Source of the DNA: Lepus europaeus
Taxonomy: Eukaryota; Chordata; Mammalia; Lagomorpha; Leporidae
NCBI RefSeq assembly: GCF_033115175.1
Contig: NC_084838.1
Location: forward strand, 62,340,468 to 62,404,467
Length of the DNA stretch: 64,000 nucleotides
Direction of reading: 5' to 3'
Within the stretch, counting starts at the first letter, position 1. Each line of letters starts with the position of its first letter. Position numbers and translations under genes: made by a program. Below, piece after piece: positions 12,580 to 23,650 of the stretch. Under the pieces are notes generated by a model. That model did not search any database. It was not told the origin of the DNA and saw nothing but the letters and a program-made list of their open reading frames with translations.

Positions 12580-12900
12580 GAGGCCATCGCTATGGTGCAG
12601 CGAGTTAAGCCCTGGGGCACTATGCTAGCAACTCATATGGCTGCAGGTTTGAGTCCTGGCTGCTACACTTCTGATCCAGCTTCCTGCTAATGCGCTTGGG
12701 AAAACAGCAGAGGACGGCCCAAGTCCCTGGGCACTGGCACCCTTGTGGAAGACCTGAAAGAAGCTCCTGGCTCCTGGCTTTGTGTTGGCCCAACACTGGC
12801 TGTCGTGGCTATTTGGGGAGTGAACCAGTGGAAGGAAGATTCTCTCTCTCTCTCTCTCTGTAAATCTACATTTCAAATAGATAAATAAATCTTAAAAAAA
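12580..12900 (+). repeat. C-SINE with TSD
   Basis: Plus orientation. A 16-bp TSD with one mismatch (agaatgaaatgaaaca / agaatgaaatggaaca) lies at 12564-12579 and 12901-12916. Blocks include 'gatccagcttcctgctaatg' and 'ggctatttggggagtgaac', with a CT run and AAAT tail. Confidence 0.93.
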
Positions 12901-13379
12901 AGAATGAAATGGAACAATCTTTAGGGAGACTAAAATGAACCTTTAGTGAATAATCTTTGAGAGAAACACTAAATATGCACCACCACATTCTGGTGAATTA
13001 AATTAAGAATGACACATTCAAGAGCAGAAGTCAACTGGCATAGGTTAATTTCATTACTACTATATCTATCATGATGTACTCAAAGGAAGCTCACACAACT
13101 TAATATGTAGAGCCTAGTCCATTTCCTGGAACAAGGGAGAAGATTGGGATTCATAATTGAAGCATTTGTGGGTTTTTTCCATACTCATAATTGGGAATGA
13201 GATAAATAAAATTATACATGTTCTGACATTCATATAATCAGAAATAAGAAGAGATTGTACCTTAGGAATAATTACACTTTTCCCCCTTTGATTTATACTT
13301 TTGTTAAAATTGGTCAATTAAAATTGTTTTTAAGAAACTTAAATTATCTATAAAGGAATAACTAAGATGAAAGCTACTT

Positions 13380-13650
13380 CAAGGGACAGGCATTTGGCCT
13401 AGTAATGAAGACACTAATTTGGATGCCTGGGTTCAATTTGTGGTTTCAGTCTCAATTTCAGCTTCTCACTAATGCAGAACCTTGGAGGCATCAGGTAATG
13501 GCTCAGATAGTTGCATCCCTGCCACCAATGGGGGACACCTGGATTACATTTCTGGTTCCTAGCTTTAGCCTACTCTAACCCTGGCCATTGCAGTCATTTA
13601 TAGAGCGAACTAGCAGGGTCTCTCTCTCTTTTCCCCTGAAATAAATGCTA
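13380..13650 (+). repeat. C-SINE, old diverged variant
   Basis: Plus orientation: 'caggcatttggcctagtaa' start, 'gatgcctgggttcaa', 'tcagcttctcactaatgcag', 'ggttcctagctttagcc' and a 'gaaataaatg' tail. Confidence 0.75.
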
Positions 13651-13782
13651 ACTAGACTCTGTGTATTGCTAAGGCCATGGTTCTTAATCTTTCTCTGTGT
13701 CAATTTCTTCACTGAAAAACAATAATTTCCCACTTTATAATAGTGCAACTACATAATCTATATTTAATTTTCTATCATTTAT

Positions 13783-14116
13783 GTTTTTAAATATTTATTT
13801 ATTTATTTGGAAGGCAGAGTTATAGAAAGCAGTGGCAGAGAAAGGGAGGGAAGGAGGGAGAGAGAAAGAGAGACAGAGAGAGATCTTTCATCTGCTGGTT
13901 CATTCCCTAGATGGCTGTAATGGCTGGAGCTTCTCAGATCTAAAGCCAGGAGCTAGGAGCTTCTTCAGGGTCTCCAACATGCATTCAGGGGTCCAAGGAC
14001 ATGGGCCATCTTCTACTGCTTTCCCAGGCCATAGCAGAGAGCTGGATCAGAAGTAGAGCAGCCAGGACTCGAACCAGCACCCATATGGGATGCCGGCACT
14101 GCAGGCGGTGGCTTTA
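13783..14116 (-). repeat. C-SINE
   Basis: Minus orientation: 'tatttatttatttggaaggc', purine run, 'ctttcatctgctggttcatt', 'gagctggatcagaagtagag', 'cccatatgggatgccggcac'. Confidence 0.92.
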
Positions 14117-14407
14117 TCAGATTGGAATATAATACCAAATTGGAATATAATTTCTGTGTAAATCTCTAGACAATTACTCATTTATTTTTAAGGGAATAAT
14201 CAAGGATACTTAGAACATGAGATAGGAACCAAAGGGGAATCTAATTTTGGAAGAGTTTATTGTACCAAATGAGATTTTCTTTTCTTTTGTTTTTGTTTTC
14301 TACTTATTTGAGAAGATTCTCAAAACCAAGTGCAGGTGAAGTGGCAGAAAGTTGAAGCTGTGCTAATTTGAGATGCCAAAGAAGAGAGACCAAGGCTGAC
14401 TCATAGG

Positions 14408-14690
14408 TATGGGGCATTGTGGTACAGAAGGTTAAGCCGTCAGTTGGGACCCCACATCCTATATCAGAGCGCCAGTCTGAGTTCCAGCTACTCTGAGATT
14501 CTGATTCACCTGGAAGGCAGCAGGTGACGATCCAAGTACTTGGGTTACTGCCATGATTATGGGAAATCTGAAGAAAGTTCCTTGCTTTATCCAACAAATG
14601 CCCTTCTCTCTTTCTCTTTCTCTTCCTCTCCCTCCTCCTCTCCCTCTCTGTCACTCTGTCTTTCAAATAAATAAATAAATCTTTTGGAGG
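14408..14690 (+). repeat. C-SINE with TC-rich microsatellite
   Basis: Plus orientation: 'atggggcattgtggtac', 'ttaagccgtcagttgg', 'ccaagtacttgggttactgc', then an extended TC/CCT tract and an 'aaataaataaataaat' tail. Confidence 0.85.
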
Positions 14691-15060
14691 GATATGAAAA
14701 TATTTTATTTAGTTGGTTTATATTAATATAAAGAAAACAGACTTCATAGATACAATTTCAAGAATGTGATACTCCCCGCCCTCCTCCTTCCTTTCTTTCT
14801 TTTGATTTTTTGATAAAATACTTTCAATTTTCTTGGTGATCACAGGCTTAATGTTCCACTGAATAAAGAGTTTAAGAAGTAAAAAGCAGAAAACTACTGT
14901 CCCTAGGAATACAGACAAGAGCTATAGACAATAATCAAATCACAAGATGTCAACTTCATTCATACACATTAATTTTTTTGTACTGTATAGATTAGCTACC
15001 ACTGATCTGAGAAAACCTATGATACTTATCTTTTTGGATCTGACTTATTTCCATAAGCAT
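14691..15060 (-). mobile_element. L1 3' end, antisense, diverged
   Basis: Reverse complement of an L1 tail: a CCCTCCTCC-type tract, 'aagagtttaagaag' (compare 'agagttcaacaaa' elsewhere), and near the right end the complement of the ORF2 C-terminus (SQIQKDKYH-like, compare SQSQRDKYHMFSLIG in the copy at 59560-59613). Confidence 0.6.
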
Positions 15061-15099
15061 AATAGAAGCTAAAATTATAAGAGAGATTTCCCATAAAAG

Positions 15100-16160
15100 G
15101 ATCCATAAAGAAGGCAGGGCCCTAAATCCAGTATAAGCGGTCCAAATCCTTGACTGAATGATAAAATACGCAAACCCAGAGGAGGCACCAGGGAAGTTAA
15201 AAAATAAAATAAAACCAGAAATTGAAGCAGGTATATCAGCTCCATATACCACAGAAAAATACAGTTTACAGCTTGAATCTAGGCCACTTAATCACCTATT
15301 AGAACAAAAGAATTCAAGGGAATTCATAGTTGCTACAAAGTCTTATCTATGATACCTAATTTTCTACTAAAAATTAGTGGGCAAATAAACAAGAAAGTAT
15401 GGCTCAAATTTGGGAAAATTAAGAAGCAGTGAATAGAAAATGACCTAGAGTGGAACAAACACTGTATTTAGCAGATTTCTAACTAGCTACTAAAATTATA
15501 ATCACAGAATTAAAACATACATATTGAGAGAATTTTAAATAATTAATTTTAGTGAATGAAATATTAGAAAAATCTCAATAGAGGAAATATAAAGTGGGAC
15601 TTCTGAAAAGTACAGTATCAGAAATGATTTTGCTAGGTAGGTTCAAAGGCAAGTTGGAACACATCACAAAATTGGGTTTCATCCCTGTGCAGCAAGCATG
15701 AAAATCATCTCTGTATAATTTCAATTTTAGTATGATGGACTACTGTACAGCCATAAAATAATGATAGCTTATAAATTTTCACAAAATGGATAGACTTAGA
15801 GAATATTTAGTGAAGTGGAATAAGTCACATGCAGAAAGACAAATACATATTTATTCTCATATATAGAAGCTAAAAAACCAATCTGTATGTGGACTAGTGG
15901 TTATTAGAGACTGAGAATGGTCAGGAAAAAATAATGTTTCATAATGGGTACCAAAATACAGGAAGGAATGGCTTTTTGTGTTCTACAGGACATGGAGGTG
16001 ACTATAGTTCAGAAAAACCTGTTGCATATTTTATGAACTAGAAAGAGAAGCTTGAAGTCTCCAAACATAAAGTAATGACAGTGAGAGGGAAGCAATCATT
16101 CTGATTTAATCAGTACTCATTTTTTAAATGGTTTGAAATATCATACCATAGCCCAGAAAA
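15100..16160 (+). mobile_element. Old L1M-type fragments, plus orientation
   Basis: The right part (about 15720-16130) resembles an ancient L1 end: 'ctactgtacagccataaaat', 'gtggaataagtcac', 'ggttattagagactgagaat'. The left part resembles the 5'UTR/ORF1 region of old L1s only weakly. No ORF2 core is visible between them. The extent and family are uncertain. Confidence 0.45.
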
Positions 16161-16251
16161 ACAAACAGTTGTGTGTTAGCCAATTCTTTTAGATTTAAGG
16201 AGATGGAAATATTAAGTAGCCTGATTTCATCATTATACACAGTATGCATTT

Positions 16252-16573
16252 TCTTTCTTTTTTTTTTTTTAATTAGTTATTCGAAAGGCAGAGCAACAGT
16301 GAGAGATAGACAGTTTCCATCACTGGTTCACTCCCTACATGGCTGCAGTAACCAGGTCTGGGTGAGACTGAGGCTAGGAGCCCGAACTCCATCTAGGTCT
16401 CCCATGTGGGTGGCAGGAACCCATTTACTTGGGCTGTAACTGGCTGATTTTCCCATGCATTAGCAGAGAGCTGGATCTGAAGTGGAGAAGCCAGGACTCA
16501 AACTGGCACTCTTATATAGGATACTAGTGTCACAAATGGAGGCTTAATCTACTGTACCATAACACAGATCCCA
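16252..16573 (-). repeat. C-SINE
   Basis: Minus orientation: T tract, 'attcgaaaggcagagcaa', 'ggtctcccatgtgggtggca', 'gagagctggatctgaagtgg', ending 'accataacacagatccc'. Confidence 0.85.
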
Positions 16574-16655
16574 TCCAGCATTCCTAAATTATAAAACAGA
16601 AAACTAGGTGTAACACTGCTTTCTTCATAATGCTGACTTTGCAGAATATATGATT

Positions 16656-17046
16656 TATTTCTTCCTTCCTTCCTTCCTTCCTTCCTTCCTCCCTTCCTCC
16701 CTCCCTCCCTCCCTCCCTTCCTTCCTTTCTTTGACAGATAGAGTTAGACAGTGAGACAGAGAGAGAGAGAGAGAGACAGAAAGGTCTTCCTTCCATTGGT
16801 TCAACCCCCCAAATGGCCACTACGGCCGGCGCTGTGCTGATCCGAAGCCAGGAGCCAGGTGTTTCCTCCTGGTATCCCATGCGGGTGCAGGGTCCCAAGC
16901 ACTTGGGCTGTCCTCCACTGCCTTCCCGGGCAACAGCAGAGAGTTGGACTGGAAGAGGAGCAGCCGGGACTAGAACCCAGTGCCCATATGGGATGCCGGC
17001 GCTGCAGGTGGAGGATTAGCCAAGTGAGCCATGGCGCCGGCCCCCC
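16656..17046 (-). repeat. Young C-SINE with (CTTC)n expansion and TSD
   Basis: Minus orientation with all C-SINE landmarks through 'gagccatggcgccggcccc'. A 12-bp TSD (gaatatatgatt) lies at 16644-16655 and 17047-17058. The tail end has expanded into a CTTC/CCTT array at about 16660-16730. Confidence 0.95.
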
Positions 17047-17340
17047 GAATATATGATTCTTGTCATATAGTTATTTAAACAGTCATCTCTTAGTACCCAA
17101 GCCATGCATGAAGCAGTTTTACCTGACTCAGTTTAATAGCCCTAACAGGAAGAGGAATTGTGTATCATGCAGCTAACAAAATAGCAGATGGAGGATGGAT
17201 GGTTGAAGACAATGGACTTTGTATGGTAATAATAGACCTAGAGCATGGATGGTACATTTGTATTAGTGAGGGCCAATTCTAGCTTATGGTGTAGACACTA
17301 TTAGAATTATATTACATGAGAGAAATTTGCAAATTTGCTA

Positions 17341-17436
17341 GAAAAGGTGTATTATGAAAAACTATGCATAAATTCAATTTTTTTCATAAAAATATTTTAA
17401 TTCCATTTTGCCATGAACTTTTTGAAATGCCATGGT
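17341..17436 (+). mobile_element. Short palindromic DNA-transposon-like element, partial
   Basis: Contains 'tattatgaaaaactatgcat' and ends with 'ccatgaactttttgaaatg', the shared terminal inverted repeat of this window's small palindromic family. The left TIR is missing. The L1 at 17440 inserted at its right end. Confidence 0.6.
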
Positions 17437-17439
17437 ATG

Positions 17440-17474
17440 AGACTATTTTAGGCATGGAAAGCCAAGACACTCTG

Positions 17475-17516
<42 letters not shown>

Positions 17517-18082
17517 ACCTAAATGAAAGATCTCTGCAAGTGAGATCCCAGTGGAAAGAATGAGCCATCAAAAAGGAGGTACTTTTCTCTGAAGGGAGGT
17601 GAGAACTTCCACTTTGACTATGACCTTGTCTAAATAAGATCGAAGTCAGTGAACTGAAGAGGCTTCCATAGCCTTGGCAACTCATGACTAGAGCCTCGGG
17701 AGATTACTGATGCCATAAACAGGAGTGTCAATTTGTTAAGTCAACAACAGGAGTCACTGTGCACTTACTCCTCATGTAGGATCTCTGTCCTTAATGTGTT
17801 GTTCAATGTGAATTAATGCTATAACTAGTACTCAAACAGTATTCTACACTTTATGTTCTGTGTGGGTGCAAACTGATGAAATCTTTACTTAATATATGCT
17901 AAATTGATCTTCTGTATATAAAGATAATTGAAAATGAATCTTGATGGAAATGGAATGGGAGAGGGAGTGGGAGATGGGAGGGTTGCGGGTGGGAGGGAAG
18001 TTATGGGGGGGAAAAAGTCATTGTAATCCATAAACTGTACTTTGGAAATTTATATTTACTAAATAAAAGTTTAAAAAAAAAA
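17440..18082 (+). mobile_element. Young 5'-truncated L1 (3'UTR only, 643 bp)
   Basis: Begins within the L1 3'UTR ('ggcatggaaagccaagacac'), has an internal A-tract of nearly 40 at about 17476-17514, a G-rich tract, and an 'aaataaaagttt' poly(A) end. A perfect 16-bp TSD (gaaatgccatggtatg) lies at 17424-17439 and 18083-18098. It differs at one site from the second 3'UTR unit at 60475-60598 over 124 bp, so it is a recent subfamily. Confidence 0.95.
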
Positions 18083-18098
18083 GAAATGCCATGGTATG

Positions 18099-18524
18099 TT
18101 GGACAACAGCACAAAACATAACGTATAATATAAATTAATGAAAGGCTTTCATTCTAAACTGAGCTGATACTTACTCCTAGGTCTGTTGCCTACTGGCTGT
18201 CTCATCTTGATTGAATATGAATATACTGATTTCTCTGTGATAATTCCTTCATCTACAAATGCTGTAAGATCTAACATCCAGAAGAAAATTAAGTAAAATA
18301 AATATGATACATTTTACGTGGTTTCTAATATATAATCAGTGTTCAATAATGGCAACAACTAGCATTATTACTATGACCTTATTTATAGATGATAGGACTT
18401 AAAACTGATCCGTGCTATACATATAGTTGGAGCGAGTACAAAAAGAGTTGGTTGCAGTATAAGTTGTACCAAGTCTTAGATAATTTTCATTATGTCCTCC
18501 AGATAACATATTCTGTTCTTTTTG
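18099..18524. other. Unassigned intergenic sequence
   Basis: AT-rich; no feature seen. Confidence 0.55.
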
Positions 18525-18775
18525 TTAAAAAAAAGATTTATTTATTTGAAAGGTAGAGTTACAGAGAAGTACAGGTGGAGGCAGACACAGAGGCAGAGGT
18601 TGGTCTTCCATCTGATGATTCACTCCTCAAATGGCCACAATGGCTGGAGCTGGGCCTGTCTGAAGCCAGTAACTTCTTCCTGGTCTCCCATGTGTGTGCA
18701 ATGGTCCAAGGACTTGGGCCATCTTCCTCTGTTTTCTCAGGAACATTAAAAGGGAGCTGGATGGGAAGTAGGGAG
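18525..18775 (-). repeat. C-SINE, 5' end missing
   Basis: Minus orientation: 'gatttatttatttgaaaggt', 'ggtcttccatctgatgattc', 'ccaaggacttgggccatctt', 'gggagctggatgggaag', then loss of similarity. Confidence 0.85.
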
Positions 18776-19849
18776 CTGGATGCTTATTTTAAGGAAAGCT
18801 TAGGAAGGACAATATTAATCTCACTTTTTTTTTCCTTTGCTATTTGTTTTATGGGATAATGTTTGCAGTACACTGTTGCTGTAGCAAACTGCAAATTATC
18901 TTAAGAAAATCATACTTGTAAAATCTTATTAATATTGTTTTATTTTTAAAATGGGCAAACTTTCTTCCTAAGACATGCCAATTTATTCTCGGAATGACTA
19001 TCGACAGTTCCAGTATATCTGGGATATGAGGTATGTTTCTTGTTTTTCTTTGTTTGCCTTAAAAAAAAAAAAAAAACTCCACAAAACAAAAAGCATGAAA
19101 AATGAAGCAATAACTCTCTTGGATTGTCTACAAAAACTTATTAATTTACATTTGGGCACAAATTTAACTCTATTATTTCATAATATATAAAATATTACAT
19201 AATTTTTTTGGCTTCTGCAAGTCTTCTCCCAATGAATTCTGCTTGTTATATGAATATCCTTTCCTATTGTCTGTTGGACTCCTTCGCTTCTCTCTATATT
19301 GGAAAAAGTTCAAATAACTGCCTGACACATGAAACTCATCATAATCTGAAACTAACCCATTTTACTAAATTTATCCTCAACCACCCTACAATATCCCTGT
19401 GTGTTTACCCATAACTTTATCAGTAATGTGAGAATATTGATTGTTTGCTAATTTTAGCACTAACATAATATGTGCAACACATGAGAATGTTTGTGTACTT
19501 TTTTTCTTTTTATGTCCATCTTCAGCACCATTTGGGCTTTTCCTCGTTCTCCTGCCTTCTAGTGTTTATTCTTAACCTTTCGATATTCTTATGTCTCCAT
19601 TATTTGATTTTGTTCAGGCTTAAGTAACTAGTTGTGTGTATGTTATATGTCTGGATGTGTCTAGGTGACATAAGCTGAGTAAATCAAATACTCTGAGTAA
19701 ATACCAAACCCAACCCCCCTAGCTCCCATGAATAATAATTAATTTGATATACAAATGTTTAGAATTATGTGAAGCATTGGAGAATAAATAAAAACAGACC
19801 GATTTTAGAGATAGTTGACAACTGGAAAAAGATAGTGATCTAATATAAT
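18776..19849. other. Unassigned intergenic sequence
   Basis: AT-rich; short frames only, no recognised repeat with confidence. Confidence 0.55.
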
Positions 19850-20530
19850 TTTGCTGTTTTACGGCAATTAGACAAAAAACATACTACTGTTGATCGTTCA
19901 TGAAGTGACTGAAACTCTCAAGATCTCTGTAGTCATGGAGGACCAAAGTATCATTACAGAGAGTCTGAGGTAATTACAGTCACTAAAACGTAATGGGAAT
20001 TCTAGGGAAGAGTCAGAAAAGAGGAGTCCCAAATACTGTGTAAAACATTGTTTGTAACATTGGAACAAACACAGGACAAAATCCCACTAAGGATAAAGGA
20101 CTGAAATGATATTTGAGCACCTCAATGAGAAAGTTTACTTTTGAGTATGACCATATTAATTGTCTGCTAAAACTAATAAAATAGCATTCTTCAGGTTAAT
20201 ATAACAGAGTCTAGAATCTCTACAATGTAACATTGGCAGGTGTCAGCATCAAATCTAAAATAACTTCACAGATAAATAGAAAATATTACCCATTCTTAAG
20301 AGAAGAGACAGAATAATGGAAACAAACTCTGAGATAACCCAGATGTAGGAATTATCAATCAGGAATTTCATAGCACTAATTCATCTTATATTCAGTATGT
20401 AAAGGATGATTTGTCCACAATGAGTGAAAAAGGAGAAAACAGCAGAGAAATAGGAATATAAGAAAAATGGAAGCTCCAAAACTGTGTTTTCAGAAAGCAA
20501 AAACAGAGCATGGAAACTTATATGCCATTA
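19850..20530 (+). mobile_element. Ancient L1 5'UTR/ORF1-region fragment
   Basis: The order and wording of motifs such as 'gaaacaaactctgagataac', 'gtaggaattatcaatcag' and 'agaaaaatggaagctcc' resemble the 5' part of old mammalian L1s. No open frame is left. Family assignment is from memory and weak. Confidence 0.4.
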
Positions 20531-20751
20531 TCTTTATTTTAGTTTTTAGTATTAAAATTTTAAGACTACACACAAGGGGAAATAGACAGTGGGCATCTGT
20601 GCACCAATTTATCAATTAAAAAATATTGGTTAGTTTCTTTTTTCAATATATGTTCTAGTTTCTCTATTTTAACTGAGATACTTTAAAGCAAATTGCTGCC
20701 ATGAATCCCTAATAAAAAGTTTTTAAAATATACCTGTATTTATAATTAATA

Positions 20752-21042
20752 TTACTTTTGTATTTATTTGAGAGATAATGAGAGGGGACAGAGAGACAGA
20801 AACATCTGTCAATCTGCTGATTCACTACCCAAATACCTGCAAAGTCCATGACCAAACTTGGAGACTGGGGGAGGCAATTCACACCTCCTGCAAGGACGGC
20901 AGAGATCCACTCAGTTGAGCCCAATCTTTGAGCTGGCTGCATGAGTAGAAAACTGGTGTTACAGCCTGAGCTCAGAACTGAAGCCAGACATTCCGATGTG
21001 GGATGCAGGCATCTTCACTATTAGGCTAAATGCCTAGAGCCG
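20752..21042 (-). repeat. C-SINE, old variant
   Basis: Minus orientation: 'tttgtatttatttgagagat', 'gatgtgggatgcaggcatct' and the 5' end 'ttaggctaaatgccta', as in the copy at 1-265. Confidence 0.78.
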
Positions 21043-21703
21043 ATTTATAATTTTTAATATTATCTGATACCAGGTTCATTCAGATTTTCTGGATTGCCTC
21101 AAAGAAAGCTATTTTTCTTCTCAGCCATTTTGTTTTAAAAGTTAATTCCAACAAGGTTCACGTATTATATTTGGCTCTAGCAGCTTAACTGGTTTTTCCT
21201 TTTTCTTTGACAATTCTCCCCCTTCCTCTATATGCAGAAACATGGAATATTTCTACGAAATACCCTTGTCTGGGTTTGGGTGATTGCACTTTCATGGACC
21301 TTAGCTTGCTCTTCTATACTTTGGAATTTTCAAAAAAATATAGTATACAGAGATGCTTGATTATACATAATTCACTGGTTCTGTGTTTGTAGATACTGAC
21401 GTTCAAGGGATGCTGCTCACTTTGTGTTGCATCCCATCCTTAGACCTGTAAAACCTGATATCTCCAATTCTATCTTTTTTTGTTGTTGTTGTTGTAAACT
21501 TCAGCTAGCTTTTACCTGTATTATTCTCTTTTCTTGACATTTTTAAGTTCTCAGTCATAGACTCAGTTGTGAAGTCTGCCCCTCACCCTAATCCTCATTT
21601 ACAGAATAAGCAAGTTTTTCCTCTTTTCTCCACAATACTTCGAACAAAGCTTGCAATCAAATGGCACCTGTGCGCCACCTTGAACCATTCAGTTGACCTT
21701 TTC
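21043..21703. other. Unassigned intergenic sequence
   Basis: No feature beyond a short TTG run near 21480. Confidence 0.55.
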
Positions 21704-22027
21704 TTATTTTAATGATTTATTTGAAAGGCAGAATGAGAGAGAGAGAGTGAGAGAGAGAGAGAGAAGCAGTTTGAGATTTTCCATCTTCTGATTCATTCCC
21801 GAAATGGCTGCCACATCCAGGTTTGAGCCAGATAGAAGCCCAGAAGCCAGGAACTCCATCATGATCTCCCACCTGCATGGCAGGAATCCAAGTATTTGGG
21901 TCATCATCTGCTGCCTTTCCAGGCTCATCAGCAGGGAGCTGGATTGTACTTGGAGCAGCCAGGACTCTAAAAGGCACTTTTACATGGGATTCCCTGAAGT
22001 CAAAAGCTGTGGCCTAACCCGCTGCAA
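21704..22027 (-). repeat. C-SINE
   Basis: Minus orientation: 'atgatttatttgaaaggcag', GA run, 'gatctcccacctgcatggca', 'gggagctggattgtacttgg', 'cctaacccgctgcaaat'. Confidence 0.88.
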
Positions 22028-22659
22028 ATGTAAGCTGTCTACTCAGTTAACCTTAAGTTCAATCTTAAATGTGGATGCAGCTGGAAAAACACACAGACAC
22101 ATCTCCCAAATATTGCACAGCCAGGTTCCTTTCCTCTGAAACATCTCTGGTGTCACAGAAAAGGCACCACCACGTCTAACCCAACCACATAGCCTAATGG
22201 TGTGATTTGGATTTTCATTTTTCTTAACAAGTCACTCTTTATAACAAGTCCATCATTCTTTCTCTACATTTCTGTTTATTGCTAGATTTATTGTTTTATT
22301 TCTCTGTTTTATTTCTAGATCTTCTAGTATGTCATCGACTTCAATCCTCAAGCCTTCTCACGAATTATTGTTGTTCTCAGGTACTTGGATCTTAATCTCA
22401 CACCTGTTTCTCTGTGCGCACCAATTCTGAAGGTTCTCCCATAGAGAGGAAAAAAAAAATAAGAAAATAAACAAGACAGGAGAACAGTAAACATACAATC
22501 AAGCTGTGTTTACTCTTTGGAAGGTAGAAATACCAATACCTGTTTTTTTAAAAAATTATTATTGCAATTTTTGCCACTGTCATTACAGCACTTATTTTTT
22601 ATCACTGTATTTATGTATATGACTACCGACTATTGAAACTTGATCTCAGAGGAGTGTCT
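22028..22659. other. Unassigned intergenic sequence
   Basis: No gene seen. Confidence 0.55.
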
Positions 22660-22742
22660 TGTGCACAGTGGGTTGAATTGCTGATTGAAATGCCTACATC
22701 TCATTTATTAATGCTGGTTTGAGTCTTGGCTCCTCTGCTTCT
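22660..22742 (+). repeat. C-SINE 5' part, interrupted
   Basis: Plus orientation: 'gtgcacagtgggttgaatt', 'atgctggtttgagtcttggc', 'tcctctgctt'. It breaks here and resumes at 23398. Confidence 0.8.
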
Positions 22743-23078
22743 TCTTCTTCTTTTTTTTTAATAATTATTTTATTTACTTGAAAGAGTTACAGAGAGAGGT
22801 AGAGTCAGAGAGAGGTCTTCTATTCCGCTGGTTCATTCCCCAAATGACAACAACAGCCAGAGCTGAGCCAATCTGAAGCCAGGAGCCAGGAGCTTCTTCC
22901 AGGTCTCCCACGTGGGTGCAGGGCCCAAGGGCTTGGGCCATCTTTCACTGCTTTTCCAGGCCATTGCAGAGGGCTGGATCAGAAGAGGAGCAGTCAGGAC
23001 TGGAACCAGCACCCATATAGGATGTCAGCGCTGCAAGCTGGGGCTTTAACCCACTGTGCCACAATGCTGCCCCCCCCC
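22743..23078 (-). repeat. C-SINE (inner copy B of the nested cluster)
   Basis: Minus orientation, from the T-rich left end through 'gccacaatgctgcccccccc'. It abuts a second minus copy, and one 13-bp TSD brackets both. Confidence 0.9.
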
Positions 23079-23397
23079 CTTTAAAGATTATTTATTTTAT
23101 TTGAAAGTCAGATTTACAGGGAGAGAAGGAGCGGCAGAGAGAGAGAGAGAGGTCTTCCATCCGCTGGTTCACTCCCCAATTGGCCGCATCTGCAGTTGCT
23201 GCGCCGATCTGAAGCAAGGAGCCAGGAGCTTCTTTCAGGTCTTCCACGCAGGTGCAGGGGCACAAGGACTGGGGCCGTCTTCTACTGCTTTCCCAGGCCA
23301 TAGCAGAAAGCTGGATTGGAAGTAGAACAGCCAGGAATCGAACCGGTGCCCATATGAGATGCCAGCACTGCATCCCGCTAAGCCACAGCAACAGCCC
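23079..23397 (-). repeat. C-SINE (inner copy A of the nested cluster)
   Basis: Minus orientation: 'aagattatttattttatttg', 'ggtcttccatccgctggttc', 'aagccacagcaacagcccc'. The TSD ctcctctgcttct lies at 22730-22742 and 23398-23410, flanking copies A and B together. Confidence 0.92.
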
Positions 23398-23650
23398 CTC
23401 CTCTGCTTCTGATCCAGCTTCCTGCTAATGCATTCTGAAAGGAGCAGGTTAGGGCTCAAGTGCTTATGCTCCTGCTACCCTTGTGGGAGACTCTGATGTA
23501 GTTCCTGGCTGCTGGCTTTGACCTTGTCCAGCCCTGGATGTTGTGGACATTCGGAGAGTGACTCAGTCGATAGAAAATTCCTCTCTCCTCTCCCTCACCC
23601 CTCTGCTGCACCCCCTTTCAAATAAATTAAATAAATAATGCTTTTAAAAA
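23398..23650 (+). repeat. C-SINE 3' part, continuation of 22660-22742
   Basis: Resumes the interrupted SINE: 'gatccagcttcctgctaatg', 'tggctgctggctttgacctt', TC-rich tract and 'caaataaattaaataaataa' tail. Confidence 0.88.

Noticed and set aside
14992-15252. Hydrophobic 86-residue minus-strand frame considered as a membrane protein or mitochondrial insert
   Set aside because: Its C-terminal part is L1 ORF2-like, and the rest matches no mitochondrial or membrane family I can recognise.
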